Positions 33,495 to 45,800 of a stretch of DNA of 64,000 nucleotides are shown here, piece after piece. Each line of letters opens with the position of its first letter. Within the stretch, counting starts at the first letter, position 1. The stretch spans positions 1,488,001 through 1,552,000 of the forward strand of contig CP084608.1 in NCBI GenBank assembly GCA_025917655.1. Direction: 5' to 3'. The notes under the pieces are model-generated. The model saw only the letters and a list, made by a program, of their open reading frames with translations. It had not been told where the DNA came from and did no database searches. The DNA is from Chlorella sorokiniana. Taxonomy: Eukaryota; Chlorophyta; Trebouxiophyceae; Chlorellales; Chlorellaceae. The position numbers were made by a program, and so were the translations under genes.

Positions 33495-34831
33495 TCAGTC
33501 TGCTGCTGGCAGTGCTGAGTGAGCTGCTTCTGGGAGAAGCGGAGGGGCGGCCTGGCGCAGCTGCCCGTGCGCTTCAGCCCATCCCGCCACATCCTGGAGG
33601 ATCTCGCCGCCGTGGCGCCCCACCAGGCTGATGTGCCCCTCGCCCTGCACCAGGTGGAGCTGGCAGCGCGGCAGCGCGCTCTGGTAGAACTGGGCGTGGG
33701 AGGGCGGCACCACGGCGTCCTCGCTGCCGTGCCACACCACCGCCCTGCGCACGGATGAGCGGCCCAGGACACTCGGGCTGGTGTTGACCGCCAGCGCAGC
33801 ACAGTCAAGCATCCCCACTACGCGGCCGAAACCCCCAATCCCGACCAGCAACCGCGGCGCATCCAGGGTTGTGCTAGCAGGCGGCAGAGCAGCAGCCGGG
33901 CGGCGGCTGCCCACCTGGCCTGCACCGTGGCCAGGTCCACCCCCAGGGCGCCGCCAGCACCCGGTAGTCCCGCAGCACGCCCTCACCCCTCCCTGGTACG
34001 CGCGCTGTGCTTAGAAGGAGGGGGGTTGCGGGGGGACAAGGGTTGGGGCCAGCCACGCACAGCACTGCAGCCCAGCACCGCTGCAGCCCCCCCGGGAAGC
34101 TCCGGCCCTGGCATGCAAGACAGCGGCAGCAGCAGCCGGCCGCCTCGCCTGCAAGAATCGCAGCAGCCAGTCCTTGTGCTGCTCGGCGTCGGGGCTGTCC
34201 CGCAGGAAGGCGGCGTCGGCGGGGCCCAGGCTGCCGCCGGCGCCGCGCTTGACCGCCCCCGGCGCCAGCGCCGCCGCCGCCCGCACGCAGCTGTTGATCA
34301 GCAGGCCCGCGCCCAGCCCCCGCGGCATCAGGCACCAGCGGTCCATGCCGGCCAGGCAGGCGCGCAGCGCGGCGTGCTCGCCGTGGATGGCCCCCAGCCC
34401 CGCCAGCGTCACCAGCTGCTGCGTGCGGCGCGGCTGCAGCGCGGCAAAGGCCGCCGCATAGGGGCCCCGCCGCTCTCGCCCACCTGCACCGCCGAGGGCA
34501 GGGCGAGGTGGTCCAGCAGGGCCGCCGCGTCGGCCGCCACGCTGGCCAGGCTCATGAGCGGGTCGCGGGTGGAGCCCCCATGCCGGGCCGGTCAAACGCC
34601 ACCACCGCCACGCCCAGCGCGGCGCCTGCCGCCGCCAGCGGCTCTGCCTCCACCAGGCTGGCGGGCACGCCGTGGTGGTAGAGGCACACCAGGCGCGCCC
34701 CGCCAGCGGCGCCCCATGCACGCGTATGCCAGCGTGCGCCCGCCGCCCAGCCGCAGCGCTTTGATGGCGTAGCCGCCAGGGCCCTGCCCCGATGCTGCCG
34801 GCTCAGCTGGGGGCGCTTCAGCGGATTCCAT
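33495..34831 (-). CDS. Alpha/beta-hydrolase fold protein
   Basis: ATG 34829-34831 (MESAEAPPAEPAASGQG), stop TGA 33495-33497. The order of motifs is that of an alpha/beta hydrolase: strand and oxyanion region LVCLYHHGVPASL, VVAFDRPGMG, nucleophile elbow VGESGGAP (Ser), then a cap region (LRACLAGMDRWCLMPRG), the acid in VVWHGSEDAVVPP (Asp) and the base in VQGEGHISLVG (His). Length about 330 residues is normal. The frame changes by one base at least three times inside conserved stretches, at C/G runs 34712-34715, 34575-34579 and 34461-34468. Either the assembly is wrong in several runs or this copy is decaying; because neighbouring essential genes show the same pattern, errors are preferred. Substrate unknown: esterase, epoxide hydrolase and lipase relatives share this layout. 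Confidence 0.8.
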
Positions 34832-35336
34832 GATGCCACCCTCTCAGCGCCTCTGTGCGATGCTTTTGATTAAACTGCAAGCGGGCGGGGGAAGGGCGCT
34901 CAGTGCGGAGGCTACGCCGCCAGCCCGCCAGCGGGCAACCACAGGGTGAGTTGGACGGCCCGCCTGTCACCTTAGATGAATTTCCTCAATGCTCTGACTG
35001 CGTTCATCAACAAAGGTACCTCCGAGCGAAGACGTGACGGTGCCAAGCCCCGCGTGCTGTTCAAGTGCGCGGCCAGAAGGGGTTTCTCTTGATACTTATG
35101 TTTCACTGGTATCCAACTCATCAGACCCTCAAAGCGGAAGCAGGAGCTACTCAAAGGCCTCTACGGTGCCTGGCTCAGGGCACCCCAACGTGTGGGCGCC
35201 TTGCGCGAAAGCACTGCGACGGTACTTTGCAACTTGGTCTATGAGTCGTTGTGAAAGTGACGCAGGTGCACTGTACAGCTAGAGGGTAGTGGCACGGGGA
35301 GCTGCTTCGGCGCCGGCGCCGGCGCGGGCCGCGGCG
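34832..35336. other. Tandem spacer: TFIIIC 3' UTR and hydrolase promoter
   Basis: Both neighbours are on the minus strand. It is AT-richer than the exons. A 60-codon minus ORF at 34972-35154 has no recognisable features. Nothing else was seen. Confidence 0.45.
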
Positions 35337-38300
35337 TCATATCGTCAGGTGCTGCCGCAGCAGCTGCTTGGCCAGGGCATCGGCGCCCGACTGGCGATAT
35401 ATGAGCGACAGGTTGAAGGCGGCCTCGCGCCGCAAGTCGCAGGTGGGGCCTGCATGACGTGGGGCACGGCCGCACCGCATCGCACGAGCACGTCGCAGCA
35501 CCCGCTCCCCCAGGCCCCGCCTCCCACCTGCTGTGGCTGCCCCGGGGCGGCGGCGTGTCCAGGGCGCGCTGGTAGTAGGGCACCGCGATGTGCAGCAGGC
35601 CCAGGTGGTGGGCGGCGCGGCCCACGTTATAGGCCGCCTCCTGAGGGTTGCACCTGCGGGCGGAGTAGTGGGGGGTCATCGCGCCAGGTGCTGCAGGGAG
35701 CCCCACACCCTCTAGAACACACCGCGCCCAGGCATGACTCCAAAGTGAAGCCCTGCTGAAGGGCAAGAGCCAGCCCGCAGAGGGCAGCCTTTTGCCCAAT
35801 GCACGGCAGGCCTTTCTGAGGCTTGGCCGCACGCCCACACCACAGCCGTGGCCCCCCCCCCCCCCCCAGCGCCCCGCGTGCCTGGCGTCCCCGTACTCCT
35901 GCAGGAAGGCAAAGGCCTGCAGCACGGCGCGGTGGCGGTCCGGCACGCGCTTGGTGGCGGCCTGGTTGGCCAGGGCCGCGCCGATGCACAGCAGCACCAG
36001 CGGCTCCCCTGGGGCCAGCCTGCAGCGGCAAAGAGGGGGCTTGGAGCAACGAAAACATCATATAATCAGCAACGCTGCGCGAGCTAGGACGGTACTCGTG
36101 CTGACGCGGCGCGGCTGTGTGGACCTCGCTGCCTTGTGCACGCACAGCCATGCACCGCCGCCGTCGCCGCCGCAGCCCGGGCAGCGCGCCTGTACGCGTG
36201 GAAGTACTCCCCCAGGGCCTCGCTGTACTGCGTGTTGAGCAGGTGGCAGTGGCCCAGCATGAGCATCAGCGGCAGGCTGGTGGGGTTGCGCCGCGCAGGG
36301 GCCCCAGGAACTTGAGCACCGCGCGCACGCCCCCGTCTCGGCAAAGTACCTGCGAGCGGCGAGCGGGTGTGCGCGTGGGTGTGGGTGTGAAATGGTCGGC
36401 TGGCAGGTCAGCAGGCGGGCAATGCATGGACAAGAGGCGCACTGCAGGGGCCAGGCCTCTGGCATCCAGCAAGCGGGCGGGGCCCCAGCAGCCAGCACAA
36501 AGGGGCGGGCAGCATGGGAGTGGCAGCGGCACGCAGCCCCTGCATGTCACGCGGCTGCCCAACCCGCCGCCGCCGGCCCCACCGGGTGAACCCGTTCCAC
36601 ACGAGCGCTGCGTGGGGCCAGCGCGCCGCCACGGGGCGCAGCGCGGCCATGGCTGCCGGGAAGTCGCGCAGGTTGAGGCAGGCCTCGAACAGCAGCAGGC
36701 GCAGCGCGTCCTTCTTCCACTTGTCGGCCCACCTGCGGGGCCGGGAGGAGGGGCGGCGAGGCTGCAGCGTGCGGGGGCATCGCGCGCCAGAAGGCCGCAG
36801 CGAGGCCGTGCCTGGCTGATCGGAGGCTGACCCAGTCAGCGCAGCGGCGGTGCGCAGGGGCAAGCTTGCCGGGCGGGGCTTGCGAGCTCGGCCCGCCGCT
36901 GCCCCCGCCCCCTTCCCCTCTTGTTCCCTGCCTCACCGCCGGCCGCAGACGTCCAGCGCCGCCTGCAGCACCTCGCGCGCCTGCTGGTGCTGGCGCTCGG
37001 CCAGCAGCACCTGCCCTGTCTGCAGCAGCAGCGTGAAGGGGCCCTCCTCGCGCAGCAGCTCACGCATGACGAACGCCGACGCGGCGGCCTCCTCCTCGCC
37101 TGCGAGCCAGGGGGGGCAGCAAGTGCGGCATTTGCGCATGGCGTCAGGCAGCTGGAGGGGAGGGGAGGCAGGTCAGCAGGCAGCAGGCCAGCAGGCAGCA
37201 GCACGTGCGCCCCTTGCCGGCGGGGCGGCCCACCCTCGCTCTCGGCGCCGCTCGTGGCGCCGCCGCCGCGGCCTGCGCCAGGATCTGCTCAGCGCGCTCG
37301 TCCAGCTCGCGCACGTGCTGCTTGCGGCGGTCGTGCCGCTTGTAACCCACAAACACGCCTGCGGAGGAGCAGCGGGGGAAGCTGGGAGTTGAGGCAAAGC
37401 AACCAGGAGCGCAGCAACAGGGGGTGGGGCAAGGCCCAGCGTTGGTGCCGCCTCTCCAGCCTTGCTCTTTAGGTACGTGAGGCTGCTTGCGCGCATCTAT
37501 CTGCTCCTGACTCACCCTCCGGCTCGTCGCCGCCCGCCCCCGACCGCCGCCTGCTCCCCAGGTACTTGAGGCGCTTGGCCAGCCGCGCGTCGCCCTCCCC
37601 TGCCGTCTGGCGGTGCTCCGCCTCCAGCGCGCGCAGCGTGGCACCCAGCACTGGCAGTGTGACGTCCAGGTATGCCTCCTGCCGTGCCCGGGATTGGGAG
37701 GGGGCAGGGCAGAGGTGAAGGGGTGTGGAGCAGTACAGCAACAGACAGCAACAGGGCACCGCAGGCCGCTGGTTATGAGCCAAGCAGGAAAGGGCATGGC
37801 CCCGAGCGCTGTGGCAGGCCCCCAGCTGCACGCACTTAAATCCGCTTTCTCCATGCTGCATGCCCCCCTCCCCCAGGACTCCCCCTCACATTCTTGCCGC
37901 AGGCATACAGGATGTTGGCACGGCGCAGCACAAACTCCAGGGCAGCGGCGTGGTCGGCGGGCATGTCCTGCGTGCGGATGACGTGCTCCAGCTCCCCAGC
38001 ACGCTGCGGAGGCAAGGGGGGGATGGAGACAGGTGGGGTGGGCCAAAGGGGCGAGCCGCGTCTGTCCAGGTTGCAGCAAGCGATGCACCGCTCCGGCGTC
38101 GCGCGTGGCCCAGCTGCCACGCCCTGGCCGCCCCCACCGCTCCGCCTCCGCCTGCTGGCCCAGCTCCCGGTGCAGGTCGGCCAGTGCCACCACCGCCTCG
38201 ATGTGGCCCGGGTGGTCGGGACCCAGCTGCGACACCACACCCTGGTACACCTGCGGCAGCGGGTGGGAGGGGCCAGGGGTGGGTGGGAGGGGGGTGTGGG

Positions 38301-41300
38301 GGGATGGACGGGGTAGTTGGTGGGCCAGCGGGCCGCTGCCCGTAACAGCTGTGGATGTGCGTGCGAAGAGGGGAGTGGGATGGGGCATTTATGGCTGCTG
38401 TACCAGCTGCGGCACGGGTGCGGCGCAGCGCAGAACAGCGCAGCCCAGCCCTGGCCCGCGGCAGAACCCCGTAAGCCATCACGCACATGGTTGCAGGCCG
38501 CCCTGGTGCGGCACTGCCAGCGGAGCGCAGCCCACCTTCAGCGCAGCTTCTGTGTCGCCCAGCGCGCGGTGGCACAGCGCCAGGCGTGCCCAAGCGTCCG
38601 GGCTGCCCGCCTCTGGGTGCTCAGCCAGGGCGCTGCAGGTACGGTCGCAAGAGGCGGCTGGCCGGGATGGCAGTCAGCGCAGCAGGCAGAGGCATGCTGC
38701 AGCGACACTGCAGCCTGCGGATGAGCGCAGGCGGCGCGAGAATAGCGGCCGACAGGCGCCTGCTGGGCCTGCTGAGCGAGACAGCCCACTGTGCCGCCCG
38801 CCCCTTGTTTGCGGCGGCACCTGAGGAAGGGCAGCGCCCTGTCGGGATGCCCCACCGCCATCAGCACGTGGCCGGCGTCAAGGTACAGGTCGGCGAACGA
38901 TTCCACGGGCTCCTGGGTTGTGGAGGGGAGGGGGCGAGGGAGTGGGAGGGGGCGGCATCGGGGGCATCTGGGGGAAGGGTGGAGCCAGAGCACGACAAAA
39001 CGTGCCGAGGGGCAGGGATGGCTCAGCCGACGGGCTGCACATTCTGCGCAGGCAGCATGGCTGTGGCACTGCCACAGCGGCTGGCCCGCCAGCAGGTTTG
39101 GCTTGCTTTGGCAGGCAGCGCTGCGGGGGCCCCACCTGCAGTATGGGCGCAAACTCGCCCGCCGCCGCCTCCACGTCTCCCAGGAACGCGTGAGCGCTGC
39201 CGGCCTTGACCTGCACCCAGGGCGTGGGACCGGGTGCAGGCATCCCGCCTGTTGCCACCAAGCGCCGGCGGGCAGGAGTTTGATGCAGCTCTCGAGGCGC
39301 AGGCAGGCCTGGCTGCCCTGCCTGCCGGCTGGTCTGGATGTCCATGCTCGCTCTCCACCTCACACACCAAGCCCCTCATACCAACACAAATGGCTCTCCC
39401 CACCCCACTCCTACACACCCTCAAGTCGATGGGCAGCTCCTCCCCGGGGCCAGCAGCTCGCGCTCCGCTCGCTGCACCACCGCCAGCGCCGCCGCCCACT
39501 GCCCCGCCTCGCAGTACAGCTCAGCCAAGATGTTGGCGTGGGTGAGGTCGGCCTGCAACCGGGTGGGTGGGTGGAGGGGTGGGTGGTTCGGTTGGGGGCG
39601 GTGTGGGCTGGGCCCGGAAGAGGGCTGAGGAGGAGAGGTTCGTGCGTGTGCGGCACGGGAGCCGGATGCGCCGAGAGCGGGCCTCTGGCCCCACGCCGTG
39701 CAGGCAGCCTACCCCCGCTCAGCGGGGGCCCCCCCCCACCTGCTGAGGGTGGGCGGCTATGTACTCCTGCAGCACCTGCACCGCGAGCTGCGGCTGCCCG
39801 GTGCGGTGGAGCAGGCGGGCCAGCGCCTTGGGCACCTCGGCGTGGTCGGGGCGCGCGGCGCGCACCTGCGGCGCAGCAGGCAGGGGAGAGACGGCGGCGG
39901 AAGGGGGAGGGGGAGAGGGGGAGCCCTTTGTGTCGGCCTGACCAGGCTACTGCATGGTGCTGCCAGAAAGCCGTCAAACTTGCCGTTCTGCAGGAGCAGC
40001 TCGGGGGAACCGCCACCAAGCTGCCAACTTGCGTACATGTGCGCGCGTTGGGCAGTGTGCGCCAAGCGGCCAGCCCACCTGCCGCAGCCCCTCGATCGCC
40101 TTGCGGTTGTCCTCCATCTCGGCATACAGCATGGCCCGATCGTACCGCGCATCCAGGTCCGCCCTGTCCCGCCGCAGCACCTGGGCAGGGCGGGGGTGGT
40201 AGGCGGCGGCGCCGCGGCGAGCCTTCACCACGAGCCTTTACCGCGAGGCACATGGGCGGGCACCGCTCGCAGGTGGTGAGCTGGCAGAGGAGGGCAGCGC
40301 TGCCCTCCAACCTCACCCACCCCCACCCTCACCCCGCATCGCCACCGCCCGCCGCGCCACCCCCACCGCGCCGCACCTGGGTGTAGCAGTAGATGGCCTG
40401 GGGGTGAGCCCCTGCTCCGAGGACAGCTGCGCCAGGCGGCGCCACAGCGCGATGTCCTTGGGCGTCAGGTGGGCGGCAATCATGTAGAAGTCGAGCGACT
40501 GCGCGGCGGGGCGGGGCCGGTGGGCTGGGCTTGCAAGCCTCGGCAGAGAGCCCCCTCCTGGGGCCCTTGCTGGGTCGCACGGGCTGCAGCAGCGTATCGC
40601 TGGGCTCCCTGATGTGGCCCCACTTCCTCCCCCGCTCCCCCGCCCCAAACACGCACACACCACCCACCTTCTTCACATCCCCCACCGCCTCATGCAGCAG
40701 GCCCAGCGTGTGGTACGGGTCGGGCAGGTTGGGAGCCAGCCGGATGACCTGCACGCAGCAGGTGGGGGCACCCCGCTGCTCGTCCAAGCGCGCTGAGGAG
40801 GGGGGCCTGGAGGCCGGAGCGCTGCAGGCCCTTCACCTGCAACAAACTCCATCCCGACAGCCTTGCGCCACCCAGGCCCCCCGCCTCCCCTCACCTCCAT
40901 GAGCAGCGTGATGGCCTCGTGGTGCCGCTGCGAGGCGTACAGCAGGTTGGCCTCGCCCAGCTTGGCGGCCACGGCTTCCGGCAGCTCCCGCCGCCGCGTC
41001 CCCTTCTTCTCCGCTTGCTTCCTGCGCCACGGGCGGGCCGCAGGCAGGCAAGCAGGAGGGGTGGGCCGCCGATGCCGCGCTTGCCTGCAGCGCCTGCTCG
41101 CCGGCGGGTGCCGCAACAAACACGAGCAGTCTGTTGGCGGGCGGAGCGTGCGGGAGGGACGGTGGGAGCTCAGACGCCCCACCCCTGCAGGGGCGGGTGG
41201 CTTGGAAGTGACACAGGCCACTGTCCGGTTTGGCCTGCGGGCCCCACTCGGCGCACCTCCACCGCTCCTTGGCCCGCTGCTTCTTGCGGCTCTTTGCGGG

Positions 41301-41991
41301 CACCAGGCCCATCTGCTGCGCCATGTCCTCGTTGAAGATGTCCTCCACCGCGGGCCCAAACACGTTGCCTCGTGCCCGCCGCCCGCCGGCCCGGGCTGCT
41401 CGCCGCCGGCCCCCATGCCAGGCGGGCCGGCACCGCCCTCCTCCTCGTCCTCCTCTGCCTGCAGGTGCCAGCACAGCAAGCGTGCCAATCGGATTCCTGA
41501 GCAGCCAGTGTGTGTGTGTCAACGCGTTGCGCGGCCCATCCGCCCTGCGTGCGCCCGCCTACCTCTTGCGCCGCTCGCCGCTCGCGCTGGTTGCGCCGCT
41601 GCTGCGATGCCAGCAGCTGGAAGGGCTGGCGCCCCAGCGCCTGCTGCTCCTGCATCCCCGCCAGCACGCGCACAGGGTCGGCCCCCTCCCCAAACAGCCC
41701 CCTGCTCGTCATCATCCTCGTCCTCGCCTGCAGCACCAGCCCGGGAGGGCAAATGGCGGCTCAGCGTGGAGACCTGGTGCAGTCATGCACGACGCTGCGG
41801 CGCGGGATGGTGCAACAGCGGGCATCAGGGGCGGCCGGTGCGGGAGCGAGGGTCCCTCCTGCTGCCAGCTGTGGCCCACCGGTGGTGGCACCCAGCAGGT
41901 AGGCCTCCTCGTCTGTACCGTAGGCCTGGTTCAGGAAGGCCTCCTCGTCCAGGTCAGACGGCAGGTATTCCTCGTCGTCGTCGGACGCCAT
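35337..41991 (-). CDS. GTF3C3: Transcription factor IIIC TPR subunit (TFC4 / GTF3C3 homologue)
   Basis: Subunit of TFIIIC, which binds the A and B boxes of tRNA genes and recruits TFIIIB for RNA polymerase III. ATG 41989-41991 opens an acidic N-terminus (MASDDDEEYLPSDLDEEAF). It is followed by VFGPAVEDIFNEDMAQQMG, then TPR units: KLGEANLLYASQRHHEAI, APNLPDPYHTLGLLHEAVG, DFYMIAAHLTPKDIALWRRL, ADLDARYDRAMLYAEMEDN, and YLDAGHVLMAVGHPDRALPF. The conserved C-terminal block has LLMLGHCHLLNTQYSEALG-like, VLLCIGAALANQAATKRVPD, EAAYNVGRAAHHLGLLHIA and AAFNLSLIYRQSGADALA, ending at TGA 35337-35339. About 20 exons with short C-rich introns, one with a run of 16 C. A one-base slip occurs near 36295. This is the longest gene in the window; the family call is secure from N-terminal acid, TPR order and C-terminus. 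Confidence 0.9.
35852..35867. repeat. Run of 16 C in a TFIIIC subunit intron
   Basis: Uninterrupted homopolymer inside an intron of the minus-strand gene. Its true length is likely to be uncertain in any assembly. Confidence 0.9.
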
Positions 41992-42875
41992 GGCGGCAGG
42001 CCGCACCGCCGCAGCGCCGGCGCTGAGGCGGCGGGCGTTCGACGGGCCCGGCGCTGACGCTTTGCCAACGAGGATACCCGCCTGCTGCTCCTACAGGTAG
42101 CCGCTACGCTGCGTGTATGCAATGAGATACAGACGTGGAAACCTCCTTCTTGTGCCTGCACAAGGGCTGGCGCAGGAGGCCTGTGAGCGGGTGGATGAAA
42201 ACCCTGCCGCTGCGGCCGGCAAGCCACCACGACTGTCGCCAGCTGCACGAAAGCGGCGCGTTGTGACACTCAGATTCACCTAACGTGCGCACTGTCAACT
42301 TGAATCAATGCAAGAAGGTGTCCCGAGTTGTGCTCACACCGCAGGATCGCCGGCAAGTTGAACAATCTGCGACGCTAGGGTCTCCGACAGCAGGTGTCGT
42401 GATAATGACGTTGAACAACGCCAGCAGCTTGCATAAAGCCTCCCCTCCCTGCCAAAGTCCTCCCAGCTAATGCCAGGTCAGATGGGTGCTGTCTCCCTGT
42501 GTGTTGGGCAGGGAATCGCGTGCCTCGCATGAATCCGCTGCTTCGTGAAGCTGCAGATCACTGCAAATGCCTGGATACGGCTTCAGCACCCTGCTAGCCT
42601 GAGCCCCCAAGTCCTTCCGCCTCCTGGGAAGCTTAACCGGGGCAGCTCTGTCGTTGGGTTGTATATAAAGTGCCCCAGAGTGGCCACTTCCATTCTTTAA
42701 AGCCAGTCAGGGTCGCAGAGGGTTTGGGCAGGGCGCTTGATCGAGCAGGAAGACCCTCTTTGCTTTCGTCGAGCCTCCCCACGCTCTTGCGAGACCCCGG
42801 GGAGCTCGCTTCAATTCAACACGCGCGGTGGATTGCTTGGCAGCCAGGCCCGCAGCCGACGCTGCGCCTGGCGCT
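41992..42875. promoter_or_regulatory. Divergent promoter region, TFIIIC subunit (-) / Ariadne ligase (+)
   Basis: About 880 bases, less GC-rich than flanking exons, between divergent start codons. It contains the one convincing TATA box of the window, on the plus side. No gene was seen; a 90-codon plus ORF at 42670-42942 overlaps the Ariadne start in another frame and is discounted. Confidence 0.6.
42662..42669 (+). promoter_or_regulatory. TATA box (TATATAAA) of the Ariadne gene
   Basis: Perfect TATATAAA about 207 bases before the start codon at 42876. With initiation about 30 bases downstream this implies a 5' UTR of roughly 175 bases. Confidence 0.6.
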
Positions 42876-45800
42876 ATGGCTCCTCCCGCCAGCGACGACG
42901 ACTGGTTTGAAGACTATGACTCTGGCGGCGACACTGAAATGAGTGATGCGTCCGCCCACTTCAGCAAGGAAAGCGACCCTTATGCCAGTGACAGCGATGG
43001 GTGCAGTGCACGCAGCGGCAGCGACGCTAGCGATGATGCTCGGGACGACGACTTCCTGGAGCAAACCGCGTCAGATGCCAGCCCCCACTCTGACCACCGC
43101 AAGCGGCTGTACACCGTGATTGACCGGGCCAGCCTGAAGCGCATGACGGTGAGGGGGTGCACGCAGAGAGCGGATGTGTGCGCCGCAGCGCTCTTAGGGT
43201 TTGGCCTGCGTGTTGGGTCAAGGCGACACTGCAGTGCTCGACTGCTGTGTCACCTCCAAGGCAAAGCGAGCGTTGGACTAGCAGCACATGTTCAATGCTG
43301 TTTCGTTGGGTTTAGTGCGTATTCCAGTGAAGGGCTTGTCTTTGCCTTCATTGTTGCGTTTCCGCCGTGGCCCCCTGCTGCGCTCGCACCGCAGGACGAG
43401 GCGTTGTCGCAGGTTCAGAGCATCCTGGGCTGCACCACCACCACCGCCCGAGCCCTGCTCATCTTCTTCAACTGGGACGCTGAGGCGGTGCTGGGTGGGT
43501 GCCGCCCCTGCCCCTGCCCAGCTGGCATGCCGCGCTGACCCCGGCAGAGCACCGTCTGTGTTCCGTGGGCCCGGCACCCCTGTCCATGCGCACCTTTCCG
43601 GGTTCCTTGCTTTGACTGCCACTTGCAGGCACGATAGCAGAGCGGGGGCAGGAGGAGGTGTATAGACGTGTGGGCTTGCCCTCCGGGGCAGAGGGCGTGG
43701 GCCAGGCGGGCGCGGCACCTGCTCTCGGCTCCCAGGTTGCGTGCGGGGTGTGCCTCTCTGATGTGCCTGCGGCAGAAACAACCACAATGGACTGCGGGCA
43801 CACGTTTTGCGACGCTTGCTGGCGGGAGCACCTGCGGTGAGCGGGACGGGCGCGTCAGGCTGGATGCACAGGGGTACAGCATGCAGCTGGCTGAAGAGCA
43901 AGGGCAGGTTTTGCAGGTGCTGCCTCAGGGGAAGGCCAGAGGATGTTTAGGCTCACGTTGACACGCTACTCTTCCTCTTGCTCGTTGGCCCCTCGTCGTG
44001 CAGCATCAACATCGCTGAGGGCATGAGCCGGCGGCTCAAGTGCATGGCGGCTGGATGCGGGGTGGTGTGCGATGAGGACAAGGTTGGCCTCCTCTGCCTT
44101 GCTGCGGGTAGCTTGCTGCCTTGGGTCCTAAATTCCGTCCACTGCACGTTGATGAAGCGCCCCAGTGCTGACTGCCCCTACCACGCCAGGTATGCATTCC
44201 TCACAAACCCTCCTTTCCGGCCCCGCCTTGCTTGCCCAGGTCAAGCAGCTGCTGAACGGCAATAGAACGCTGCTGGACAAATACGATCATAACCTGCTGG
44301 GTGGGCCCCGCGCTGCCAAACTCGCAGTCACATGCGTGCCGCGTTGCTTGATGTGCTCGGGGTTAAAGACCTTGTGGCCAGTCTGCTTTCTGCTGACCAG
44401 ACTGGTGCCGGCGCCGCCGTCCAGCTTGCCAGCCGTGCCTCCAGTCCCAGCGCCCGCCTGCTAACTGGCTCCAACTTTCTCGCCTGGCGTGCACGGCAGA
44501 GTCGTACGTTGACGACAACAAGCGGGTCAAGTGGTGCCCCAGCGTCCCACATTGCGGCAACGCCATCCGTTGCCGAGAAACACATTGGGAGGTGCGTGGC
44601 TGAACCGGCACTCCAGTCCCGCTGCGGGCAGGCGGGGCTTTGGAAACAAGGCTCGCATGCGTGGGCAGCGGCTTCAGCTCATCAATGAACCTTCCAGCTT
44701 CCCTGTGCTGCGCAGGTTGATTGCAAGTGCGGGCAAAAGTTCTGCTTTGCGTGCTGCGAGGTGCAGCACAGCCCGGCAACGTGCGAAATGCTGCGCGAAT
44801 GGGAGCAGCGCGTGCGGGACGGCACAGAGACGGCGTCCTGGCTGAACGCCAACACCAAGCCCTGCCCCAAGTGCGGCAAGCCGGTGGAGAAGAATGGCGG
44901 GTGAGTGGGTGGGCGAGCGGAGCGTTGCGCGCACCACAGACCACTCTGTGGTGGCCAGATGTCACTTGCTCTTATATGAGCGGTGTGCGTCTGGCTCTCC
45001 GGCACATCCTTGTTCGCCGCTGCTGCTGCGTTCCTGCTGATCCCGACATGTAACCTTGGCGGCTTGCTGCAGCTGCAACCTGGTTCTCTGTCGCTGCGGC
45101 AAGCCTTTTGCTGGCTGTGCGGGCAGGCCACGGGGCGCGCACACACGTGGACCAACATTGAGGGCCACTCGTGCGGCGCGTACAAGGAGGAAGCGGAGGC
45201 GCGGGCCAACGAGGCGGCGAGGTGAGCTTTGGGAGCACGCTGTCGCATCAGCCGCGGCCCTGCTGCTTTGCTGCCACTCCGTTGTCGGCGTGGGAGGGAA
45301 GCTCCACTTGCGGGGAGCCAGCTCCTGCTGGAGCTGTTTCCGCTTGACCTGCCCCTCTTGTCGATCATGTGCCTGCTGTGACACCCACCTTCGCTCCGTC
45401 TGTCACCTGCAGCAACCTGAAGCGCTACCTGCACTACCTCACCCGCTTCGAGGCCAACACCCAGGCCTGCAAGCTGGAGGAGCGCATCAGGAAGGTGTGG
45501 CCCGGCAGGGGGACACCTGCCAGTGACCCGCAGCAGGCTGGCGCCCGGGCAGCACCTGCGCGCCCGCGGCACGCAGACTGGCCCAGCAGACCACTGCTGC
45601 CCAGTGGGCTGGTCCCCCTTCCACCCCCCAACCCCCTCCCCCAGAGCTGCGAGGCCAAGGCGGACGCGCTGATGGAGGCCGACCCCTCCATGAGCAACTT
45701 CTCCTGGCTTAACGACGCCCTGCAGCAGCTCTTCCTGGCGCGCAAGTGCATGGCGTACAGGTGAGGCGCCCCCGCGCATCCTCCCCGCACCTGCGCGCTC

